From Candidatus Electrothrix rattekaaiensis (lineage in GTDB: Bacteria; Desulfobacterota; Desulfobulbia; Desulfobulbales; Desulfobulbaceae), in the NCBI GenBank assembly GCA_032595675.1, contig JAVQMD010000001.1:1458640-1522639 (forward strand): a stretch of 64,000 bases of DNA. The letters run 5' to 3'. The position numbers and the translations under genes are program-made. The notes beneath the pieces were generated by a model. That model had not been told where the DNA came from and ran no database searches. It saw only the letters and a program-made list of their open reading frames with translations. Shown in pieces: positions 1 to 9,358 of the stretch; position 1 is the stretch's first letter, and each line of letters begins with the position of its first letter.

Positions 1-1
1 G

Positions 2-253
2 GCTTGGGACGGCCCAGAATGTACCTTTATTACCAGCCGGGCAGTGGCTGCGACAGATGCTTTTCTCCCTCTGATAGAGGGGATTGCTACTGAAAAAACA
101 GTGGTCATCATGATGGGCGCGACCGACGAGACCTCCTTACCTGGACAGGAAAAACAGATTGCAGCGGGTTGGCAATGCTTGGAGGAACAGAAATTCACCC
201 TTCCTTTTTCCCATCATCCAAGAGTCTTGACCTTGCTGCAAAAGGTTGCGTAA
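2..253 (+). CDS. C-terminal fragment of unrecognised protein
   Basis: An open frame enters from the left edge and ends at the TAA at 251-253, giving 83 visible residues. The fragment starts AWDGPECTFITSRA and includes a hydrophobic strand-like stretch (TVVIMMGAT). I do not recognise the family. A GTG at 44 could be read as a start, but the frame is open upstream of it and the protein-like sequence continues, so this is more likely the tail of a longer gene. It lies about 310 bp upstream of leuB on the same strand, and nothing visible links the two functionally. Confidence 0.55.
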   Translation, partial: AWDGPECTFITSRAVAATDAFLPLIEGIATEKTVVIMMGATDETSLPGQEKQIAAGWQCLEEQKFTLPFSHHPRVLTLLQKVA

Positions 254-431
254 CAGTGCTGCTGGTCGGATGAATCCAGTACAATCGTTTTTTTCGCGGT
301 CAAATCATGGCAAAAATATTTTTTTTCTGGTAGGGTTTCTCCATATTTGAGTTGTATGTGAGTCAGACGCAATTGCGTTGCGGTGTGATTCTTTTATGCC
401 GTATCTCTGCATCGTTGTATGCAGAACTCCT

Positions 432-457
432 GTAGGGGTGGACCCCTGTGTTCATCC
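432..457. repeat. Decayed palindromic element in leuB upstream region
   Basis: The sequence GTAGGGGTGGAC (432-443) is followed by CCCTGT and then GTTCATCC (450-457). GGGTGGAC and GTTCATCC pair as an 8-bp stem with two G-U pairs. The GTAGGGG start matches the other palindromes at 20.75, 28.29, 47.27 and 48.74 kb, so this looks like an older member of that family. Otherwise the 310-bp stretch 254-563 shows no gene and no clear terminator; it presumably carries the leuB promoter. Confidence 0.45.
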
Positions 458-554
458 TGAGTATTTTTATTCAATTAAAATTTATGCCCTGCCCACGGAA
501 TGGGGGTGGATCATTCAGCAGCCCGGAGGCAAAGACAGAAGCTTCGGGAAATGA

Positions 555-1652
<1,098 letters not shown>

Positions 1653-1679
1653 TCCGGCAGGAGAAAACAACAGAGACCG

Positions 1680-2600
1680 ATGACCAGACGAGAAAATATT
1701 TTACTGATTGCAACCCGAGATACAGTTCCCCTTGCCGATAAAGTAGCAGCCGTGTTGCGGGTCGTGTGTACCCCGATGATCCGCAAGCAGTTTGCTGACG
1801 GTGAAATATACCACGCCTTCCCCTGTGATGTCTCAGGCCGTGATATTATCATTATTGGATCAACCCATACGGATGAGGCTAATCAGGAGTTGATCGATCT
1901 GATCGCAGGTGGGCGCTATTGGAATGCCCGCAGCGTAAACGTGGCGATACCCTACTTGGGCTATTCCACTATGGAGCGGTCCAAACCCGAGTCTGGCGAG
2001 ATTCCCAAAGGAATCACCCGGACCCGCCAGATTTTCCGCACCCGTCCCAATTACGTGGCCTTTGTCGATCTCCATTCCGAGGCCGTGCTTCATGCCCACT
2101 CCGGCGAGGTCCGCACCCGGCATCTCTGGACCGAGGCATTGGCGGCACAGAAAATTCGTGATATGGATTTGGAGGATTATGTCTTGGTTTCACCGGATTA
2201 CGGATTCAGTAAACGGGTTGCTCTGTTGGCCGGGATTTTGAAATGCCCGCATACCGCAGCCAACAAGGACCGCTACGATGTGGATAAAACCATTGTCAGC
2301 CAGCTGTCCAGCGCGGTCAAAGGGAAAACCGCCATTATCTGCGATGATATGATCCGAACCGGTGGTTCCATGATTCAGACAGCGGATCGCTGCTATGAGG
2401 CCGGAGCTGTGGATGTCATGGTCATGGCAACCCATCTGGTCCTTTCCGGTGGAGCCCGTGAACGCTTCAAAGAAAAGGGCATTAATCGAATCATCGGGGC
2501 AGATACCTTCCCCGGTACCCAAAAAGACGATTTGCTGGAGGTGTATTCTGTTGCTCCGATTATTGCCTCGGAATTGGTTCATTATCTGCGGATCGTTTGA
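1680..2600 (+). CDS. Ribose-phosphate pyrophosphokinase-like protein
   Basis: The 306 residues match the length and layout of PRPP synthetase, which makes PRPP from ribose 5-phosphate and ATP for nucleotide, His and Trp synthesis. Visible motifs are FADGEI (38-43), IPYLGYSTMERSKP in place of the usual IPYFGYARQDRK loop, FVDLHSE (128-134, with the expected His) and a PRPP-loop variant ICDDMIRTGGSM (220-231; the usual form is DDMxDTAGT). These changes suggest a divergent paralogue rather than the main Prs, so I withhold the symbol. An AGGAG lies about 15 nt before the ATG, 27 bp after leuB. Confidence 0.85.
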   Translation: MTRRENILLIATRDTVPLADKVAAVLRVVCTPMIRKQFADGEIYHAFPCDVSGRDIIIIGSTHTDEANQELIDLIAGGRYWNARSVNVAIPYLGYSTMERSKPESGEIPKGITRTRQIFRTRPNYVAFVDLHSEAVLHAHSGEVRTRHLWTEALAAQKIRDMDLEDYVLVSPDYGFSKRVALLAGILKCPHTAANKDRYDVDKTIVSQLSSAVKGKTAIICDDMIRTGGSMIQTADRCYEAGAVDVMVMATHLVLSGGARERFKEKGINRIIGADTFPGTQKDDLLEVYSVAPIIASELVHYLRIV

Positions 2601-2724
2601 CCGCAGGCGGCTTGCTTTGCGCTTGGCCAATTGTTTTGTTCAATAATGCTGTGCTTGTTTTTAACGAGGTTTGAATATTAATAACTTGGTGGTGTGATCC
2701 CGCCGCAGAAACCAGGAAAAAGAG

Positions 2725-3840
2725 ATGAAAAAAGTTGGTATAATCGGTTGGCGAGGCATGGTCGGATCCGTGCTGATGGAGCGCATGCGTGAGGAGAATG
2801 ATTTCAAGGACATTGAGCCCCTGTTTTTCTCCACTTCTCAGGCAGGCCAAGAGGGACCCGAAATCAACGGCACCACCTATGAACTGCTTGATGCCCATGA
2901 TCTGAGCCTGCTCAAGGAAACTGATATTTTGCTTTCTTGTCAGGGGGGCGGATACACCTCGGATATCCATCCCAAGTTGCGTAATGAAGGTTGGGATGGG
3001 TATTGGATTGATGCTGCGTCCACTCTGCGTATGGAAAAGGACTCCATCATTGTTCTGGATCCGGTGAATCGTAAGATTATTGATCAGGGACTGGCCGATG
3101 GGGTCAAAGATTATGTCGGTGGCAACTGCACGGTCTCCCTTATGTTGATGGCCTTAGCTGGTCTGTTTGAAAAGGGTTGGGTGGAATGGATCACTTCCCA
3201 GACCTATCAGGCAGCGTCTGGAGCAGGGGCCAAAAATATGATTGAGCTGGTGGAGCAGATGCGCTTGATCGGCGAAAATGCCCAAAATGTGCTGGATGAT
3301 CACGAGGTGGCCCTTAGAGTTGATAAAAATGTCACCGAGACGATCCGCAGTCCGCGTTTCCTAACAAAGCAGTTTGGTGCGCCTTTGGCGGCCAGTCTTA
3401 TCCCTTGGATTGATCGAGCTATGGACAACGGACAGACCCGGGAAGAGTGGAAGGGTATTGCCGAGACCAATAAGATCCTTGGGTATACAGAGAATCAGAT
3501 TCCCGTTGACGGATGCTGTGTTCGGGTCAGTTCCATGCGCTGTCATAGTCAGGCCTTCACCATTAAGCTGAATCAGGATATTCCCTTAGCTGATATTGAA
3601 GAGGCCATTGCCAGCCATAATAAATGGGTCTATCTGGTGGCCAATACCAAGGAAGAAACCGTGAACAAGCTGACCCCTACCCGTGTCTCGCAGACCCTTG
3701 ACATTCCGGTAGGACGTCTGCGCAAAATGAATCTGGGCGAGCAATACCTGAGTGCCTTCAGCGTTGGTGATCAGTTGCTCTGGGGTGCTGCTGAGCCGGT
3801 CCGCCGGATGCTGAAGATTGCTTTGGAGCATCTCGGCTAA
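2725..3840 (+). CDS. asd: Aspartate-semialdehyde dehydrogenase
   Basis: The 371-residue product is of the enterobacterial AsdA type (start MKKVGIIGWRGMVGSVLMER). The enzyme reduces aspartyl phosphate to aspartate semialdehyde, feeding lysine/diaminopimelate, threonine and methionine synthesis in the cytosol. The catalytic cysteine is C135 in VGGNCTVSLM, the same position as in E. coli. The NADP-binding GWRGMVG loop is at 9-15 and the SSMRCHSQAF histidine motif is near 270. GGAAAAAGAG supplies a ribosome-binding site. The gene ends 75 bp before a strong rho-independent terminator. Confidence 0.97.
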   Translation: MKKVGIIGWRGMVGSVLMERMREENDFKDIEPLFFSTSQAGQEGPEINGTTYELLDAHDLSLLKETDILLSCQGGGYTSDIHPKLRNEGWDGYWIDAASTLRMEKDSIIVLDPVNRKIIDQGLADGVKDYVGGNCTVSLMLMALAGLFEKGWVEWITSQTYQAASGAGAKNMIELVEQMRLIGENAQNVLDDHEVALRVDKNVTETIRSPRFLTKQFGAPLAASLIPWIDRAMDNGQTREEWKGIAETNKILGYTENQIPVDGCCVRVSSMRCHSQAFTIKLNQDIPLADIEEAIASHNKWVYLVANTKEETVNKLTPTRVSQTLDIPVGRLRKMNLGEQYLSAFSVGDQLLWGAAEPVRRMLKIALEHLG

Positions 3841-3914
3841 ACCTTTTGATGAGGGTTTTTTCTGGGCATCTTCCCTGAAGAAAAGGGCGACAGCCGGTCG
3901 CCTCTACAGCAACC

Positions 3915-3953
3915 AAAGCAGAGATATTACCAAAAAATATCTCTGCTTTTTTT
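3915..3953 (+). terminator. Rho-independent terminator after asd
   Basis: A perfect 14-bp stem, AAAGCAGAGATATT (3915-3928) paired with AATATCTCTGCTTT (3936-3949), has a 7-nt loop and is followed by a T run to 3953. It ends the plus-strand leuB-prs-asd run just before the convergent small membrane gene. Confidence 0.93.
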
Positions 3954-3967
3954 GTCTGCGGCCCCCC

Positions 3968-4321
3968 TTATTCAGATCGGTTAGAGCTGATAGCAGGCTG
4001 CGTCTGTTCTTGTTGCTCCTGTCTCTGCTCCTGAAGCACTCGTTCATTACGCTCATACAGGGCAAAATAAAAGGCGAACAGGATGCCGAAGGTGAAGAAA
4101 ATACGGGCGATTCTGTCCCAGGCCGGTCGTTTTCCATCATGGAGAAAGCGGATGATAATCACCAGAATCCAGGTAAAGCCAATACAGTACGGGACTGTGG
4201 TCAGAAGTTGAGCCACCGTTCCTGTGACAATACTTTCTGCCGACGGCCCTAAGCGCAGATGAAAGAGCAGATAGGCTGCGGCGGTGAGGAACAGGGTGAA
4301 TCTTTCACGAAATGTTTGCAT
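3968..4321 (-). CDS. Small membrane protein, unknown
   Basis: The predicted protein has 117 residues and probably three hydrophobic segments: FLTAAAYLLFHL, a stretch around VAQLLTTVPYCIGFTWILVIIIRFL, and IFFTFGILFAFYFAL. It ends in a Gln/Glu-rich cytoplasmic-looking tail (EQRQEQQEQTQ). No family is recognised. Its ATG (4319-4321) sits one base from the start of the divergent gene at 4323, so the two share a very compact divergent promoter region that must overlap both coding regions. The hydrophobic pattern supports a real protein. Confidence 0.6.
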   Translation of the reverse strand: MQTFRERFTLFLTAAAYLLFHLRLGPSAESIVTGTVAQLLTTVPYCIGFTWILVIIIRFLHDGKRPAWDRIARIFFTFGILFAFYFALYERNERVLQEQRQEQQEQTQPAISSNRSE

Positions 4322-4322
4322 A

Positions 4323-5480
4323 ATGTCTATTGAACGTGCCTATATCTTTCCAAATATCCTGCCTGAAAACGGCTTGGTCTTTCCTTTGGCCCAGCTTTTT
4401 GATCAGATTGTTTTTCTCAGACCGGTTGAAGACGATCTTCCAGAGATTGACACCCCGTTTTTACTTGAGACAGCGGACCAGCAGGGGAGGAGCAGATGTA
4501 TCAAATTCTCTTGCCCAGCCCCGCTTGCAGAGGATCGCGAGCGTTTCCTTATATTGCTCCAGGATATTCGTTCGCGTCCTGAGGATTATGCCGGGCATCT
4601 CGGCAATCTTTCTGCCGGGCTCGGCAATATGGTCAGGCCGAACGAACAGGAGCAATCCATCATGGACACCCTGCTGCATCAAACCCGCATTCGGGCTGGT
4701 GGATCCAAGGACAATACTCCTGAACCGGCAAAGGGGCAAGGAAAGAACACCTCTTCCGTGCTTCTCTGGCAGGCCCGTTTGCTGCTCAAACTCGGTGAAT
4801 CCCTGGATCGGAATCAAGCCGAGATCCGTAGAGATCTGGACAGGGTAACCCGTCAGCAGGACGAGTTGTTCCGTGAGCTGCGTAAAGAACGCAAAGAACT
4901 GGAAGGGGAACTTCCTGGGCTGGCTTTTCCTTTGTTCGACATGGGTAATGAAATTTCGTTAAAACAACAGCGGCTGCGCCTCAAGGCTTGGAGTCGTCTC
5001 TTTGCTCTCAGTTCAGATCACTTCGAAACAACCGCCTTTATCAGCTCAAGCCCTGATGCGGTTGAAGTCCTTGTGGAGCAGTATCAGCAGAAGTATTCCC
5101 GAACAGCGCAGCAGCTGACTCTTTCTCTGCCAGCGTTTTTTGCTGAAGAAAAGGGTGTTTTGTCCGGGAAAAATCGTTTTCAGGAAGAGGCAGGCGAGTT
5201 GATTAAGGCAATACGCGCGTTCCCGACCGAATCATCAGCACATTCTGTTTGCACGAAAGAAGTTTGCACGAAAGAAGCAGGGGAGAAGTGGAGTGATCTG
5301 CTGGAGCGTCATTATCCGGCAGCGGAACACGGACGTTGCACGCTGACCCTGTACTTTTTGCCTGAGATTACTCCGCAGCGACTTTTTCTTGAGACCTTTG
5401 CTGTTCATGACGATCTCTCCGCACGTCCGATGACTGCAACAGCAGGTACGGGAACCGTTCTTGGAGTTTTAAAAAGATAA
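4323..5480 (+). CDS. Conserved-looking cytosolic protein, unknown
   Basis: The predicted 385 residues begin MSIERAYIFPNILPENGLVF. I prefer this ATG over one 39 bp upstream because the extra 13 codons overlap the divergent gene and look non-native. The protein has no signal peptide or membrane segment. It has a charged, probably coiled-coil centre (around IRRDLDRVTRQQDELFRELR) and a duplicated VCTKE motif near 320. No family is recognised. A strong terminator follows 24 bp after the stop, so the gene appears monocistronic. Confidence 0.75.
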   Translation: MSIERAYIFPNILPENGLVFPLAQLFDQIVFLRPVEDDLPEIDTPFLLETADQQGRSRCIKFSCPAPLAEDRERFLILLQDIRSRPEDYAGHLGNLSAGLGNMVRPNEQEQSIMDTLLHQTRIRAGGSKDNTPEPAKGQGKNTSSVLLWQARLLLKLGESLDRNQAEIRRDLDRVTRQQDELFRELRKERKELEGELPGLAFPLFDMGNEISLKQQRLRLKAWSRLFALSSDHFETTAFISSSPDAVEVLVEQYQQKYSRTAQQLTLSLPAFFAEEKGVLSGKNRFQEEAGELIKAIRAFPTESSAHSVCTKEVCTKEAGEKWSDLLERHYPAAEHGRCTLTLYFLPEITPQRLFLETFAVHDDLSARPMTATAGTGTVLGVLKR

Positions 5481-5503
5481 GCAATATTGGCGATGTGAAA
5501 AAG

Positions 5504-5532
5504 AAAAGGCGGACCGAGGTCCGCCTTTTTTT
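5504..5532 (+). terminator. Rho-independent terminator
   Basis: AAAAGGCGGAC (5504-5514) pairs perfectly with GTCCGCCTTTT (5519-5529) around a CGAG loop, and Ts continue to 5532. It terminates the gene ending at 5480. The A run on the left could also let it act for the minus-strand gene ending at 5576. Confidence 0.93.
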
Positions 5533-5575
5533 GCTATGAGCTCCTATGGTTTCATAAGAGGTACTGTGCATCTCC

Positions 5576-5941
5576 TCAACATGAAGGTTTCCTTATATAA
5601 GTTACGGGCTCGTTAATATCGTAGTACACATCCACTCGTATTGTCCTGCTGCCGTCCCTGTTCAGATGAAACTGCGATGACTGGTTGTAAATTTTCGGAA
5701 TTGCGCAGGCAAAAACGCAATCAGGCCCTATGGCTATACATCCTTGAGGTCCGGTTTTCGCGTTCACCTCAAAGAACAACGGGTGTTCGTATCCAGAGCC
5801 TACACCATATTTTGCATGAGCCTCGTCCACGGTTAAGCCGGAAACATCAGGTATAGGATACGCAGCGAATGAGTTCTGAATCAACATCCCGGATGAGAGT
5901 ATCATAATGGTAAATAGTAAGAGCACGTTGTGTTTTTTCAT
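5576..5941 (-). CDS. Small secreted protein, PASTA-like start, unknown
   Basis: The predicted protein has 121 residues with a clear Sec signal peptide (MKKHNVLLLFTIMILSSGML, then QNSFA before AYPIP). The mature start AYPIPDVSGLTVDEAHAKYG resembles the beginning of a PASTA-type domain (pattern P-x-V-x-G-x-x-x-x-x-A), but only about one motif is present. The mature part has four cysteines (GCIAIGPDC, FACAIP and the terminal C), suggesting periplasmic disulfides. AGGGGGAAAAGAA on the minus strand upstream serves as ribosome-binding site. The function is unknown. Confidence 0.65.
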   Translation of the reverse strand: MKKHNVLLLFTIMILSSGMLIQNSFAAYPIPDVSGLTVDEAHAKYGVGSGYEHPLFFEVNAKTGPQGCIAIGPDCVFACAIPKIYNQSSQFHLNRDGSRTIRVDVYYDINEPVTYIRKPSC

Positions 5942-6205
5942 TTCTTTTCCCCCTTTTTTTTAAAAAATCTCTTGTTGGTAATAATTATCTCTTAGATATT
6001 AGAGTAATGGATGGAAAAAAGAGAGTCAAGTGAAATAAGAAAAATATTTTTTATAAAGGATGTTGAAAAGAGAACGGCTTTTACTTGCTAAATCAACAAG
6101 TTTCGGCTTTACGCTGTTTTGGTTAACTCGTTGAGGTTACAGTAAAAAAACAGGTCGCTTTCACAGCCTTTTATATGGTGTAATATTTTATCACCTGATT
6201 CCACC

Positions 6206-6235
6206 TTGACAGATTCCGAAATTACAAGGGATAAT
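6206..6235 (+). promoter_or_regulatory. Sigma-70-type promoter for nhaA
   Basis: TTGACA (6206-6211) and GATAAT (6230-6235) are separated by 18 bp, about 75 bp upstream of the nhaA ATG. The rest of the 5942-6310 stretch is AT-rich with no gene seen. A GGGGGAGAG ribosome-binding site lies just before the ATG at 6311. Confidence 0.65.
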
Positions 6236-7122
6236 CTCTGATATCATTATAAAGAAGTAGGCAGAGAACATCCGGGTTGAACTGAACATTTTTTTTAAAA
6301 GGGGGAGAGCATGAAGGAGAAGACGACAAAGTTTATCACTGAGTTTTTAAAAATGGAAGCAGCCGGGGGGATTCTCCTGATGCTTGCTGCTGCCGTGGCT
6401 GTTATCAGTGCCAATGTTCCCGGCCTGAGTAGCCTCTATGAGGCTTTGCTTCACCCCTATCCCTTTGCCTGGATACCTAGCATTAAGTCTGTTGGTCTGG
6501 ACCTTTCCCTGCATCATCTTATTAATGACGGCCTGATGGCAATCTTTTTTTTCCTGGTGGGCCTGGAATTAAAACGGGAAATGCTGGAAGGCGAGCTTTC
6601 GGATAGGCAGAACATGATGCTCCCGGTGATCGGGGCAGTAGGCGGAATGCTGATTCCAGCACTGATCTACACGGCTTTGAATATCGGAGATGCCACGGCA
6701 ATGCGGGGCTGGGCTGTTCCCACAGCAACAGATATCGCCTTTGCTCTGGGCGTGCTGACCCTGCTGGGTTCTGGAGTGCCGAATTCCTTAAAGGTGTTTT
6801 TGACCTCTCTGGCTATTTTTGACGATCTCGGTGCAGTTCTGATTATTGTTTTTTTTTACACCAGTGAAATTTTTGCCGTGCCGCTGGCAGTGGTTGCCGG
6901 TTGCGTGGTCGTACTGACTGTGCTTAATCGCATGCAGGTACTTGCCAAGGCCCCTTATTTACTGGTCGGTGCAATTATGTGGTTTGCCACTCTAAAATCT
7001 GGGGTCCATGCCACCCTTGCCGGTGTGCTTCTGGCCATGTTTATTCCGCTTTCCTCTGCAAAGAATCCAGAAATTTCACCGCTGAAAAGTCTTGAGCGCA
7101 GCCTGCACTCGGTTGTTGCCTA

Positions 7123-7131
7123 TTTTATTCT
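7123..7131. repeat. 9-bp direct repeat at left junction of the IS
   Basis: TTTTATTCT occurs here and again at 7796-7804, at the two junctions of the insertion in nhaA. Keeping one copy restores nhaA. IS200/IS605 elements do not normally duplicate the target, so the repeat more likely reflects similarity between the target/left flank and the right end of the element. Confidence 0.75.
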
Positions 7132-7166
7132 AGCAGTGAAAACCTTGCCCTCAGGGCAAGGTCAGA

Positions 7167-7190
7167 GCTCAATGGCTTTGCCATCTGAGC
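7167..7190. other. IS left-end hairpin
   Basis: GCTCAATGGC (7167-7176), a TTT loop, then GCCAT-C-TGAGC (7180-7190) form a 10-bp stem with one bulged C. Imperfect subterminal hairpins of this kind are what IS200/IS605 TnpA binds. A second perfect 8-bp hairpin lies just to the left (7143-7161). Confidence 0.7.
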
Positions 7191-7250
7191 AGTGATTTGT
7201 TACCCCAAGGTTGAGTTGCCTCGACAACAACTACAACCAAGGAGTAACAA

Positions 7251-7679
7251 ATGAGTAGATTTCGTAAATTATCACAAACGGTATGGCATTGCCAATATCA
7301 TATAGTATTTTGTCCCAAATACCGTTTCAGAGTTTTGAAAGGCAGTATAAAAAAGGAAGTTGAAGATTGCATAAAAACATTCACTTCAGCTCAGAAATGT
7401 GAGTTGATAGAGTTGAATGTACAGGTTGACCATGTTCATCATCTTGTGATGATACCGCCCAAAGTTTCAGTATCAACTTATATGGGAACTGTTAAAGGTC
7501 GGACAGCAATTCGAGTTTTAAATAAGTTCCGTAAATTGAAGCAGAGGCCTTTTTGGGGTAATCACTTGTGGGCTCGCGGTTACTGTGTTGATACCGTCGG
7601 TCTTGATACAGAGATGATTCGTAAGTATGTTAAGTACCAGGAAGAGAAAGAAAAGGATTCTGAAAAGACAATCCATTAA
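7251..7679 (+). CDS. tnpA: IS200-type Y1 HUH transposase
   Basis: The 142 residues are the typical length for IS200 TnpA. The HUH metal motif is H61-V-H63 in VQVDHVHHLVMIPP. The nucleophilic tyrosine is probably Y126 in the helix EMIRKYVKYQEEKE. The conserved N-terminal YHIVFCPKYR and the FWGNHLWARGYCVDTVG motif are present. The enzyme cuts and joins single-stranded DNA at the hairpin ends. AAGGAG upstream of the ATG is a good ribosome-binding site. All motifs are intact, so the element may still be mobile. Confidence 0.95.
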   Translation: MSRFRKLSQTVWHCQYHIVFCPKYRFRVLKGSIKKEVEDCIKTFTSAQKCELIELNVQVDHVHHLVMIPPKVSVSTYMGTVKGRTAIRVLNKFRKLKQRPFWGNHLWARGYCVDTVGLDTEMIRKYVKYQEEKEKDSEKTIH

Positions 7680-7717
7680 CTCTTCCCAAATGTCAGTTTA
7701 ATAAAGAGGGCAGCTCA

Positions 7718-7797
7718 CTTTTGCCCCCTCTGGGGGCAAAAGCATTTTATCCCCTTTTAGGGGTTATCGTAAAACCGGGCCCTCCGGGCTCGGTTTT
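7718..7797. other. IS right-end hairpins
   Basis: CTTTTGCCCCC/GGGGGCAAAAG (7718-7742, TCT loop) is followed by a short CCCC/GGGG hairpin (7751-7763) and then AAAACCGGGCCC/GGGCTCGGTTTT (7771-7797, one G-T pair) with trailing Ts. The last could terminate tnpA transcription as well as act as the right-end recognition structure. Confidence 0.75.
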
Positions 7798-8247
7798 TTA
7801 TTCTCCCTGTCTTTGCCTTTGCCAACTCTGGATTGAATCTGAAAGGAGTGGGCATGGATCAGGTGCTGCATTCAGTGCCGCTGGGGATCGCTCTCGGCTT
7901 GGTTGTCGGCAAACAGATAGGAGTGTTCGGCCTCTGTTTTCTCTCCCTCAAATTGAAAATCGCCCAGTTGCCTAAGGGAATCAATATGGGCCATCTCTAC
8001 GGTGCCTCCCTGCTCTGTGGGATTGGTTTCACCATGAGTCTGTTCATCGGCGGGTTGGCCTTTCAGGGCAGCGGGGCAGAAAAGATCTTTGATGAACGGA
8101 TCGGCATTATTCTCGGGTCATTGATTTCAGGAGGGGCTGGTTATGCGGTTCTGCAAATGGTGACGAAACGAGGTAACGTTCAGGGATGATTAGATTGTCT
8201 GAGCGGGTTAAAAAGTTGAGAAATCCCATGATCAGAAAAAGAGTGGC

Positions 8248-9258
8248 ATGAACAATTATACTCCTCCTTTCACTCTAACAACGCGGATTCTTGACTCGGT
8301 GGAACGGATAGGCGAGGCTTTGGGGCGTCTCCAGATGAACAGGGAACAGCAGATTGCCCCCCATCTGCGCCGGAATAACCGCATCCGTACTGTCCAAGCC
8401 TCGTTGGCCATTGAGGGTAACACTCTGAGTCTGGATCAGGTCACAGCGGTATTGGCTGGTAAACGAGTACTGGGTACGCCTCAAGAAGTTCAGGAGGTAC
8501 GTAACGGTTTTGTTGCCTATGAACAGTTGGAGCAATGGCAGCCGGGAGAGTTGACTCATCTCTGCGAGGCCCATAAGGTACTTATGACAGGCCTCCTTGA
8601 TGATCCGGGGCGACTGCGTCGCGGGAGTGTGGGGATCAAACGACAGGGAGAGGTCATTCATATCGCTCCGCCAGCCGAGAATCTCACCAGTCTGCTGCAT
8701 TCCTTGCTGACTTGGCTGAAAACGACAGAGCTTCACCCTTTGGTGGCCGGTTCGGCGTTTCATTACGAGCTGGAGTTTATCCATCCCTTTATGGATGGTA
8801 ACGGTCGATTGGGTCGACTTTGGCAAACCTTGATTTTGGGTCGATGGCGATCGGTCTTCTTTTTTATCCCCATTGAAACTGTAGTTCATGACCGGCAGGA
8901 GGAATATTACCGCGCTTTACGTCAAAGCGACAGTGGTGGCTCATCTACTTTCTTTATTGAATTCATGCTTTCCGCTATTTTGGCTGCCTGTACGGAGCTG
9001 TCCCTACCCGAAGCCACACTCGAAGCTGCACCGGAAATACACCGATTGCTTGAGGTGCTTGAGGGAGAAATGAATCGTCGTCAAATTCAGGATCGGCTGG
9101 GTTTGAAGGCGGAAAAGAATTTTCGACTTCTCTATCTACGGCCCGCTTTGGATGCGGGATTGATTGAGATGACTATCCCAGGTAAACCGCGCAGTCCTAG
9201 GCAATGCTATCGTTTAACCCTGACCGGACAGGCGGTGAAAATGAGAGGAGTGCGATGA
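8248..9258 (+). CDS. Fic-family protein (AMP-transferase type)
   Basis: The 336-residue product has the canonical Fic motif HPFMDGNGRLGR at 179-190. The catalytic His is H179, and the anion loop and Arg are present, so it probably transfers AMP from ATP to a protein hydroxyl. An N-terminal inhibitory motif S52-L-A-I-E56-G57, of the (S/T)xxxE(G/N) class, would auto-inhibit the enzyme, typical of housekeeping or stress-type Fic proteins. The C-terminal 90 residues (from about LEVLEGEMNRRQIQDRLGL) look like a winged helix-turn-helix. No separate antitoxin gene adjoins it; it lies 58 bp after nhaA. Confidence 0.93.
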   Translation: MNNYTPPFTLTTRILDSVERIGEALGRLQMNREQQIAPHLRRNNRIRTVQASLAIEGNTLSLDQVTAVLAGKRVLGTPQEVQEVRNGFVAYEQLEQWQPGELTHLCEAHKVLMTGLLDDPGRLRRGSVGIKRQGEVIHIAPPAENLTSLLHSLLTWLKTTELHPLVAGSAFHYELEFIHPFMDGNGRLGRLWQTLILGRWRSVFFFIPIETVVHDRQEEYYRALRQSDSGGSSTFFIEFMLSAILAACTELSLPEATLEAAPEIHRLLEVLEGEMNRRQIQDRLGLKAEKNFRLLYLRPALDAGLIEMTIPGKPRSPRQCYRLTLTGQAVKMRGVR

Positions 9259-9358
9259 GTTGTGATGAACGGTATTGCATCGTAATGCCTGCAACGTTAA
9301 TAGATTACCATCAGGATACCGCTGAAAATTTCGGTGCCCTGCAATCGGTTACGACATA

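Larger units (their letters stand above)
7132..7804 (+). mobile_element. IS200/IS605-type insertion sequence (single tnpA)
   Basis: The element is about 673 bp and carries one Y1 transposase gene (7251-7679). Both ends are rich in hairpins, as expected of this single-strand-transposing family. The left end has CCTTGCCC/GGGCAAGG (7143-7161) and a 10-bp stem with one bulged C (7167-7190). The right end has an 11-bp perfect stem (7718-7742) and a 12-bp stem with one wobble pair followed by Ts (7771-7797). There are no terminal inverted repeats. No tnpB or omega-RNA gene accompanies it. The boundaries come from the restored nhaA frame and are ambiguous within the shared 9 bp. Confidence 0.88.
6311..8189 (+). 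pseudogene. nhaA: NhaA Na+/H+ antiporter split by IS200-type insertion
   Basis: The 5' part (6311 to about 7131) encodes the NhaA N-terminal and middle region, including the functional Asp pair in AIFDDLGAVL, and runs to SVVAYFIL. It then enters mobile-element sequence and stops at 7193-7195. The 3' part (frame open from about 7797, ending 8189) resumes with LPVFAFANSGLNL and contains GKQIGVFG and LLCGIGFTMSLFIGGLAF. These are consecutive segments of the NhaA family (inner-membrane antiporter, 2 H+ in per Na+ out). Removing 7132-7804 joins TTTTATTCT to CCCTGTC and restores the frame exactly. As it stands the antiporter lacks its last membrane segments and is probably inactive. Confidence 0.9.

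Noticed and set aside
7132-7804. IS605-type element with TnpB and omega RNA
   Set aside because: The element is only about 670 bp and holds tnpA alone.
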